Origin: Pseudomonadota bacterium
GTDB lineage: Bacteria; Pseudomonadota; Alphaproteobacteria; Reyranellales; Reyranellaceae
Length of the DNA stretch: 5,122 nt
Assembly (NCBI GenBank): GCA_023386865.1
Contig: JAEWIV010000224.1
Coordinates: 1-5,122 of the forward strand
Direction of reading: 5' to 3'
Made by a program: the position numbers and the translations under genes. Positions within the stretch are counted from its first letter, which is position 1. Each line of letters begins with the position of its first letter. Under the pieces are notes generated by a model. That model was not told where the DNA came from and did not search any database. It worked only from the letters and a program-made list of their open reading frames with translations. Shown one piece after another: positions 1-5,122 of the stretch.

Positions 1-17
1 GGCGTGGGACGCCGACA

Positions 18-49
18 CCTCCCCACTTCGTGGGGAGGAAGTATTTTTT
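18..49 (+). terminator. GC-rich hairpin with T-run, probable terminator of an upstream gene
   Basis: Bases 18-26 (CCTCCCCAC) pair perfectly with 30-38 (GTGGGGAGG) around a 3-base TTC loop, giving a 9-bp stem. A run of six T follows at 44-49, after a five-base AAGTA spacer. This is the form of a rho-independent terminator reading rightwards, presumably for a gene ending left of the window. The T-run does not abut the stem, so efficiency is uncertain. The stem also resembles the hairpin at the right edge, so it may be a dispersed intergenic repeat that doubles as a terminator. Confidence 0.5.
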
Positions 50-65
50 CTGCTATACCCTCGGC

Positions 66-1484
66 GTGATTCTCGACCTCGGCCTGACAACGCTCGTCGG
101 CACGGGAGCGGTGCTGGCGCATGTCGGCATCGCGATCCTCGTGACGGTTCACGTCCTGCTCTACAAGCGCAATGTCGCCGCCTCGGTCTCGTGGATCGGG
201 ATTGCCTGGCTGTCGCCGTTCCTCGGAGCTCTGCTCTACGTCACCATGGGCATCAACCGGGTCAAGCGCCGCGCCCAGCGGCTGCGCCGGCAGCGCCTGC
301 CTATGGCCATCTCCGAAGAGACCCTGGCGGCTGCCGGTTTCGACGACCCGTTGACGCCGCTGGAGTTCGCCATCGGCCGCTTGACCGGGCTGCCGTGCGA
401 GCCCGGCAACGCCGTGGAGATCCTGCGCAGCGGTGACGAGGCCTATCCGCGCATGCTGGCGGCGATCGCGGCGGCGCAGCAGAGCGTCGGCCTGGCGAGC
501 TACATTTTCCGCGCCGACAAGGCGGGCGAGGCCTTCCATCAGGCGCTGATCCAGGCGCAGCGCCGCGGCGTCGAGGTGCGGGTGCTGATCGACGGCGTCG
601 GCGGCGGCTACTTCTGGTCGGGTACCTATAACCACCTTCGCAAGGCTGGAGTCCCCGTCGCCCGCTTCCTGCACTCCTACTTTCCCTGGCGCATGCCTTT
701 CGTGAACCTGCGCAATCATCGGAAGGTGCTGGTGGTCGACGGCCGCTTGGCCTTCACCGGCGGCATCAACATCGGCGCCGAGAATGTTCGCGCCGACAAC
801 CCGCCCTTCATCGTGCACGACACCCACTTCCGGTTCGAGGGGCCGATCGTCGAGCAGCTCACCGACGCCTTTGCCGACGACTGGCTGTATACGACGGGCG
901 AGACGCTGCTGACCGAGAAGTGGTTCCCGCCGCTCGACAAGGCCGGGCCGGTCACGGCGCGCGTCGTCACGTCCGGTCCCGATGAGGACATGGAGCAGAT
1001 CGAATACGTGGCGCTGCACGCCATTTCCTGCGCGCGAAAGTCGGTGCGCGTCGTCACCCCGTACTTCCTGCCGCCCGATCCGCTGACCATGGCGCTGGGC
1101 CTGGCGGCTCTGCGCGGTGTGAAGGTCGAAGTCGTGCTGCCCGACCATTCCAATCATGCCATCCTCGATTGGGCGCGGCGCATTCCGCTCCGGCCGCTGA
1201 TCGAGGCCGGCTGCCAAGTCTGGCTCACCGCCGCGCCCTTCGATCATTCCAAGCTGATGGTGATCGACGGAGTCTGGTCGTTGATCGGCAGCGCCAACTG
1301 GGACACCCGCAGCTTCCGCCTGAATTTCGAGCTCAATGTCGAGCTGCATGACGCCGACTTCGCCGCCAAGATCTCCGCCATCGCCCCCACCGCGCGGCGT
1401 CTCACGCTCGCCGAGCTCGACGGCGACCCGCTGGCGATCCGCCTGCGCAACAGCGCGGCCAGGCTGCTGCAACCTTACCTGTAG
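66..1484 (+). CDS. cls: cardiolipin synthase-type phospholipase D family protein
   Basis: Probable cardiolipin synthase of the inner membrane, which by family knowledge joins phosphatidylglycerol with a second phospholipid by phosphatidyl transfer. From the GTG at 66 it is 472 residues, close to the ~486 of E. coli ClsA. Two hydrophobic segments lie at about residues 8-33 and 41-61, the second within the Cls-typical SWIGIAWLSPFLGALLY, followed by a basic stretch. Two phospholipase D domains follow, each with an HxKxxxxD motif: H218/K220/D225 (HRKVLVVD, then GGINIG) and H394/K396/D401 (HSKLMVID, then GSANWDTRSF and NFELNVE). Both motifs are intact, so the enzyme should be active. The start is uncertain. 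The frame is open back to a GTG at 30, but that codon lies inside a hairpin arm and is unlikely. GTG at 111 has GGGAG close upstream and would still keep a short first membrane segment. The gene converges on the EEP gene with 4 bases between stops. Another PLD-family transferase remains possible, but the paired N-terminal membrane segments favour Cls. Confidence 0.88.
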   Translation: MILDLGLTTLVGTGAVLAHVGIAILVTVHVLLYKRNVAASVSWIGIAWLSPFLGALLYVTMGINRVKRRAQRLRRQRLPMAISEETLAAAGFDDPLTPLEFAIGRLTGLPCEPGNAVEILRSGDEAYPRMLAAIAAAQQSVGLASYIFRADKAGEAFHQALIQAQRRGVEVRVLIDGVGGGYFWSGTYNHLRKAGVPVARFLHSYFPWRMPFVNLRNHRKVLVVDGRLAFTGGINIGAENVRADNPPFIVHDTHFRFEGPIVEQLTDAFADDWLYTTGETLLTEKWFPPLDKAGPVTARVVTSGPDEDMEQIEYVALHAISCARKSVRVVTPYFLPPDPLTMALGLAALRGVKVEVVLPDHSNHAILDWARRIPLRPLIEAGCQVWLTAAPFDHSKLMVIDGVWSLIGSANWDTRSFRLNFELNVELHDADFAAKISAIAPTARRLTLAELDGDPLAIRLRNSAARLLQPYL

Positions 1485-1488
1485 CCGG

Positions 1489-2178
1489 TTATCGATACAG
1501 CCGTCCCAGCCGGTCGCGCCTGATCCAGCGATGCTCCGGCCGCGCCCGCAGGCCTCTTTCCAGCCCCCATCCTTCGACGAGCCCGAGCTCCAGGCGGATC
1601 GGTCGGTGGTCGGACGGACCGAAGGCGAGCGCATCGGCAATGCGGCAGGTGAGGCCGTGCACCAGGCAGCGGTCGAGACGGAAGGGCACGACGTTGCTGG
1701 CATAGTGGGTCGGCTCGCGCGGGCCGACGTCGGTGAAGCCCGGCAGCACCACCGGTCCCACGATGTTGTAGTCGCCGATGATCGCCGACGGCTTGCCGCG
1801 CAGCGCCGCGGCGATGCGCGCGAGCTGGCGGCGGTTGAGAAGCTGTCCGTGGCTGAGATGCACGTTGGCGAACGTCATCTCGCCGACCTGCACGATCTGC
1901 GCGCGCCGCCGCGGCAAGCGGCCGGGCAGGCGCGAGGCGGGCAGCGAAAGCGCGCGCGGCGCCGCGAAACGATGCGGGCTCCATACCGCCAGGCCATGAA
2001 TGCGGCCGAGCCACGACAGGCGGTGGAAATGGCCGCCGAGGATCGCCTGCAGCTCCTCCATCTCCTTGGTTGCCTCCTGCATCAGAAGCACGTCGGGCTT
2101 CTCGTAGCGCGCGAGCGCCGCCACGTCGTCGACGGCGGCGCCGGTGAGCCTGAGCAGGTTCCAGCTGATGATCTTCAA
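1489..2178 (-). CDS. endonuclease/exonuclease/phosphatase (EEP) family protein
   Basis: A 229-residue protein of the EEP fold, the metal-dependent phosphoesterase superfamily that includes exonuclease III, DNase I and inositol-phosphate phosphatases. The superfamily motifs appear in order: SWN at 5-7, QE at 34-35 (E35 is the expected metal ligand), NVHLSHG at 105-111, GDYN at 135-138, LDR at 168-170 and the C-terminal SDH at 189-191, with H191 the expected catalytic histidine. All key residues are present, so the protein should be catalytically competent, but the fold does not reveal the substrate (nucleic acid, phospholipid headgroup or small phosphoester). No signal peptide or membrane segment is evident. 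An arginine-rich tail at about 203-229 follows the catalytic core. The start is TTG, chosen because the protein then begins MKIISWN as family members do, and because GAGGA lies four bases upstream, overlapping the stop of the preceding antiporter gene. That spacing implies co-transcription and perhaps translational coupling with the antiporter. Confidence 0.88.
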   Translation of the reverse strand: MKIISWNLLRLTGAAVDDVAALARYEKPDVLLMQEATKEMEELQAILGGHFHRLSWLGRIHGLAVWSPHRFAAPRALSLPASRLPGRLPRRRAQIVQVGEMTFANVHLSHGQLLNRRQLARIAAALRGKPSAIIGDYNIVGPVVLPGFTDVGPREPTHYASNVVPFRLDRCLVHGLTCRIADALAFGPSDHRPIRLELGLVEGWGLERGLRARPEHRWIRRDRLGRLYR

Positions 2179-2180
2179 GG

Positions 2181-2188
2181 CTTCCTCA
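2181..2188 (-). promoter_or_regulatory. ribosome binding site overlapping the antiporter stop codon
   Basis: On the minus strand the antiporter ends with TGA (2188-2186), and the same bases open the purine run TGAGGAAG. GAGGA (2187-2183) lies four bases before the TTG at 2178. This decides in favour of the TTG start and suggests that ribosomes finishing the antiporter could reinitiate on the EEP gene. Confidence 0.6.
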
Positions 2189-4002
2189 TGGTTTGCGCTG
2201 CGACTTCAACACCCAGTCGCGCCGGGCCTGGCGAATCTGCTCGGTGACCGACGAGGCGGTGCCGGCAGCCGTCTGCAGCTCGCGCCGCACGGTCTCTCGC
2301 CGCTCGTGGATCGAGGCGATCACCAGGCCCATCGGAACGCCGAGCCCGACCAGCGCCGATTCGGCGAGCTGGAGGCTCGCCTCGATGGTTTCGGGCACCG
2401 TGTCGGTGACCTTGAGCGTATACAGATGGCGCGCATGCTGCGCGTCGTGCGCACGAGCCACGATCATCACGTCGGGCCGGCGCTGGCGTACGGCCCGCAC
2501 CACGTCGTCGACCGCCGAGGTATCGAGGGTGACGATCACGCCCGTCGACTCGTCGATGCCGCAGCGCCGCAGGAACAGGTGGTTGGAGGCGTCGCCGTAG
2601 TAGATCGGCCGGCCGAGCTTGCGCCACCGCTCGACCAGCACCGTGTCGCGGTCGGCGGCGATGTAGGGAATGTCGTGCTCCTCGAGCAGGCCGCAGACGA
2701 GCTGGCCGACGCGGCCGTGGCCGACGACGATGACGCGTTTGGCATGGTCGTCAGGCGGTAGCACGGTTACCGGCACGTCCGACGGCGCCGTGCGGGCGAG
2801 ATGGCGGCCGGCGCTGCGCGCCAGGAGGGCGATGAAGGGCAGGGCGGCCATGCTGAGCGACACCACGGCGAGAATGCCGGCCGACACGTCGGCGGCGATC
2901 AGCCCGAACTGCACGGCCAGCCCGATGCCGATGAAGGCGAACTCGCCGCCCGGCGCCAGCAGCAATCCGCTCTCGACGCTCGGTCCCCACGGCACGCCGA
3001 AGGCGCGGCAGAGCGGCGTCAGCAGCACCGACTTCACCACCATCATCGCCAGAAAGCCCCCTGCCACCAGCAGGGGCTCCCGCCAGATGAAGCCGAGATC
3101 GATGTGCATGCCGACGGAGAAGAAGAACACGCCGAGCAGCAGGCCGCGAAAGGGGTCGATCATGGCCTCGACGGCGCGCCGGTACTCGTCTCGGCGAGCA
3201 GCAGGCCGGCCACGAACGCACCCAGCGCCATCGACAGGCCGGCATAGGCTGCGATCACGCCCGAGCCGACGGCGATCAGCAGGGTGGCAGCCATGAAGAA
3301 CTCGGGGTTGTCGGTGCCGGCGGCCAGCTTGAACAGCGGCTTCAGCACCAGCCGGCCGACCACCGCGATCACGCCGATGGCGATCGCGGCCTCGACCAGG
3401 GCGATGACCACGCCTTGCGCCACCGAGGTCGAGTCGGCGGCGCTCCCGAGGGCGCCGATCAGGAACAACAGCGGCACCACGGCGAGGTCCTGCGCGAGGA
3501 GGATGGCGAAGCTGGTGCGGCCGGTCGTCGACATCATGCGCCGCTGGCCCGACAGCACTTCCATGACCAGGGCGGTCGAGGACAGCGCCAGGCAGGCGCC
3601 GATGATCAGCGCGGCAGCCGGCGGCTGGTCGAACCACAGCGCGGCGAAGCTGATCGCGATCGTCGTCAGCACGGCTTGCAACCCGCCCAGGCCGAACACC
3701 AGTCGGCGCATCGTCAGCAGGCGCCGCATCGACAGTTCCAGGCCGATGAAGAACAGCAGGAAGACGATGCCCAGGTCGGCGATGAAGGCGATCTGCTTTT
3801 CGCCGGTGACGGTGAGCCAGTCGATGGCCTGCGAATGGTCGGCCAGGCGGCCGAGACCGTGCGGTCCCAGCGCCGCACCGACGGCGAAAAAGCCGAGGAC
3901 GGGGCTGATCTTGAGGCGGTGGACGACGGGGGCGACGACAGCGGCGGTGCCCAGGATGATCAGGGCATCCTTGAAAACCACGATCTCGCTGCTTCCCGCC
4001 AT
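2186..4002 (-). pseudogene. kefB: KefB/KefC-type K+/H+ antiporter (CPA2), frameshifted by one missing base
   Basis: Family role: an inner-membrane monovalent cation/proton antiporter of the CPA2 type; E. coli KefB/KefC are glutathione-gated and protect against electrophiles. With one base restored, the product from the ATG at 4002 is about 605 residues (E. coli KefB about 601, KefC about 620). Residues 1-272 are an N-terminal hydrophobic domain with HRLKISPVLGFF, FFIGLEL, LSSTALVMEVL, LLAQDLAVVP (171-180) and GAFVAGLLLAET. The frame then breaks at 3188-3189 and continues one frame over as EYRRAVEAMIDPFRG, LGVFFFSVGMHID and further membrane segments. A TrkA-N/RCK nucleotide-binding domain follows, with VGHGRVG (GxGxxG at 428-433) and D451 at the end of the second strand. 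Read as is, the product would stop at 3160 after an out-of-frame tail and lack the rest of the membrane domain and the RCK domain. Only one base is missing and everything downstream is well conserved, so a sequencing error or very recent mutation is likelier than an old pseudogene. Alternative starts are ATG 4014 and ATG 4047; none has a good ribosome site, and 4002 best fits family N-termini. kefB versus kefC cannot be resolved here. Confidence 0.85.
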
Positions 4003-4077
4003 TGCAGCCAACATAGACTGCGGCGGCCGATCTGTGCACACTTTCATTTTCGACGGATGGAAGCGGACGGAGACGAC
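4003..4077. promoter_or_regulatory. short divergent intergenic region between the antiporter and the denD-like gene
   Basis: About 75 bases separate the divergent starts at 4002 and 4078 (30 bases if the antiporter starts at 4047), so promoters for both directions must lie here or overlap coding sequence. I see no convincing -35/-10 pair on either strand. The only notable element is the perfect 8-base palindrome TGTGCACA at 4033-4040, which may be chance. The role is inferred from gene orientation alone. Confidence 0.35.
4069..4072 (+). promoter_or_regulatory. ribosome binding site of the denD-like gene
   Basis: GGAG lies five bases before the ATG at 4078, a normal Shine-Dalgarno position. 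It settles the start, since the same frame is open for several hundred bases upstream, antisense to the antiporter gene. Confidence 0.7.
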
Positions 4078-5079
4078 ATGAAGGTGGTGATCACCGGCGG
4101 CGCGGGATTCCTGGGCAAGAAGCTGGCACGGCGTTTGCTGCAGGACGGCGGTATCGCCGGCCCTTCAGGCAAGCCGGAACGGGTGAGCGAGCTCGTGCTG
4201 TTCGACGTCGGCAAGGCGAGCGGTCCCGGCCTCGACGATCCCCGCGTCAAGACCCTGGCCGGCGACATCGCCAATTTCGCCACGGTGCAGTCGATCGTGC
4301 AGGGGGCGGCTACGGTTTTCCATTTCGCAGCCGTCGTCAGTGCCGGCGCGGAAGCCGACTTCGACCTCGGCTATCGCGTCAACCTCGACGGCACTCGCAA
4401 TATCCTGGAAGCCTGTCGCGCGCTCGGCACCAACCCGCGTGTGGTCTTCACCAGTTCGCTGGCGGCGTTCGGCGGTGACCTGCCGCCGGCGGTGACCGAC
4501 GACACGGCATTGACGCCGCAGACTTCCTACGGTGCGCAGAAGTCGATCGGCGAGTTCCTGGTCCGCGACTATACGCGCAAGGGATTCTTGCGCGGCACCT
4601 CGGTGAGGTTGCCGACGATCTGCGTGCGCACCGGGTTGCCGAACAAGGCGGCGTCGACCTGGGCTTCGTCGGTGGTGCGCGAGCCGCTGACGGGCATCGA
4701 CGTCATCTGTCCGGTGACGCCGCAGACCATCATGGTGGTGCTGAGCCCACGCAAGACGGTCGACGCCTTCGTGCGCCTGCACGATCTGCCGCCCGACGCC
4801 TTCGGACCGGGCCGCACCCTGCTCTTGAACGGCATCAACGTCACCGCCAGCGAGCTCGAGCAGGCTGTCGGTCGCCACGCCGGCAACCGCAAGGTCGGCA
4901 AGGTGACGTGGCAGCACGATCCCGCCATCCAGAAGATCTGCGACGGCTGGCCCCAGGGCATCGATTCCAGGCGCGCCCGGTCGCTCGGCTTCGAGACGGA
5001 CAAGGATTTGGACGAAGTGGTCCGCAATTTCATCGCCGACGATCTCGACGACCAGCTGAAGATCGCGAAAGCGGCTTAG
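4078..5079 (+). CDS. denD: D-erythronate dehydrogenase-like extended SDR
   Basis: A 333-residue NAD(P)-dependent extended short-chain dehydrogenase/epimerase protein. Its best match from memory is D-erythronate dehydrogenase (DenD), which oxidises D-erythronate to 2-keto-D-erythronate in cytoplasmic four-carbon sugar-acid catabolism. The nucleotide-binding motif GGAGFLG is at residues 7-13. Catalytic residues fit the SDR triad: TSS at 125-127 (S127 expected) and YGAQK at 151-155 (Y151, K155). Stretches I associate with DenD rather than sugar-nucleotide epimerases are FHFAAVVSAGAEADFDLGYR, VNLDGTR, LRGTSVRLPTICVR followed by PNKAAS, and GWPQGIDSRRARSLGF near the C-terminus. Length is normal and nothing is truncated. 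The ATG at 4078 has GGAG five bases upstream. The gene is divergent from the antiporter, and no other erythronate-pathway gene (kinase, isomerase, decarboxylase or transporter) is in the window, so the substrate is an inference from family resemblance. A related aldonate dehydrogenase or another SDR is the main alternative. Confidence 0.85.
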   Translation: MKVVITGGAGFLGKKLARRLLQDGGIAGPSGKPERVSELVLFDVGKASGPGLDDPRVKTLAGDIANFATVQSIVQGAATVFHFAAVVSAGAEADFDLGYRVNLDGTRNILEACRALGTNPRVVFTSSLAAFGGDLPPAVTDDTALTPQTSYGAQKSIGEFLVRDYTRKGFLRGTSVRLPTICVRTGLPNKAASTWASSVVREPLTGIDVICPVTPQTIMVVLSPRKTVDAFVRLHDLPPDAFGPGRTLLLNGINVTASELEQAVGRHAGNRKVGKVTWQHDPAIQKICDGWPQGIDSRRARSLGFETDKDLDEVVRNFIADDLDDQLKIAKAA

Positions 5080-5090
5080 CGCACCTCTTA

Positions 5091-5116
5091 TTCCTCCCCC
5101 GCCTTACGGGGGAGGG
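5091..5116. repeat. C/G-rich palindromic intergenic repeat, possible terminator of the denD-like gene
   Basis: Bases 5093-5101 (CCTCCCCCG) pair perfectly with 5107-5115 (CGGGGGAGG) around a five-base CCTTA loop, giving a 9-bp stem that starts 13 bases after the stop codon at 5079. No T-run follows on the plus strand before the window ends, so it is not a classic intrinsic terminator, though it could protect the mRNA 3' end. The arm TTCCTCCCC (5091-5099) also occurs on the minus strand at 40-32 in the left-edge hairpin, which suggests two members of a dispersed repeat family. Confidence 0.6.
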
Positions 5117-5122
5117 TAGGGA

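Noticed and set aside
1479..1500. CTGTA/TACAG inverted repeat spanning both convergent stop codons, considered as a bidirectional terminator
   Set aside because: It has only a 5-bp AT-containing stem with a loop of about 12 bases and no T-run on either side, too weak to call.
1336..2247. Long plus-strand open frame of about 300 codons
   Set aside because: It overlaps the end of the cardiolipin synthase gene and lies antisense to the EEP gene. Its composition is rich in Arg/Ala/Gly/His without any domain, as expected of a GC-rich shadow frame.
3182..3192. Programmed ribosomal frameshifting as the explanation for the broken antiporter
   Set aside because: There is no slippery heptamer or homopolymer at the junction, and the family is not known for recoding. 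A single missing base explains it more simply.
3193..4039. Minus-strand open frame extending upstream from the C-terminal half of the antiporter
   Set aside because: Upstream of the frameshift this frame gives Arg/Pro/Gly-rich nonsense, while the adjacent frame encodes the conserved antiporter membrane segments. Only the part after about 3187 is real.
3415..4077. Open frame upstream of the denD-like start, in the same frame
   Set aside because: It is antisense to the well-conserved antiporter N-terminus and of low complexity (Gln/Asp/Glu/Arg/Gly-rich). The protein family starts at 4078, where there is a good ribosome site.
4165..4917. Minus-strand open frame of 250 codons
   Set aside because: It is antisense to the denD-like gene and has no recognisable domain; its composition is typical of a shadow frame.

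Overview
The window reads as a compact piece of chromosome from a GC-rich bacterium, most likely an alphaproteobacterium. This rests on the strong G/C third-position bias, the resemblance of the proteins to alphaproteobacterial families, and C/G-rich intergenic hairpins of a kind common in that class. The genus cannot be fixed from the sequence alone. I see no phage, transposase, CRISPR or tRNA/rRNA signal. All four genes are recognisable at family level, and the region looks like housekeeping or metabolic DNA rather than an undescribed system.

Layout: (1) At the left edge, a perfect 9-bp GC-rich hairpin followed by a T-run probably ends a gene lying outside the window. (2) A plus-strand cardiolipin synthase-type phospholipase D enzyme with two membrane segments and two HKD motifs runs to 1484. 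(3) Converging on it, with only 4 bases between the stop codons, is a minus-strand endonuclease/exonuclease/phosphatase (EEP) family gene (1489-2178), which starts at TTG. (4) Seven bases upstream of that TTG, on the same strand, ends a KefB/KefC-type potassium/proton antiporter gene. It appears frameshifted by one missing base near 3188, exactly within a conserved loop, so it is either a pseudogene or a sequencing error. (5) Divergent from it, after a short intergenic gap, is a plus-strand SDR-family gene that closely resembles D-erythronate dehydrogenase (denD), 4078-5079. (6) At the right edge lies a second 9-bp hairpin that shares its TTCCTCCCC arm with the left one in the opposite orientation.

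How they work together: the Kef-like antiporter and the EEP gene form a tight two-gene minus-strand operon. The cardiolipin synthase and the Kef-like protein are both inner-membrane proteins, and an EEP gene beside a cardiolipin synthase recalls the ybhP-clsB neighbourhood of E. coli. The denD-like gene is a separate sugar-acid catabolic function transcribed the other way. Nearly all sequence is coding, and the gaps between genes are 4, 7 and about 75 bases.
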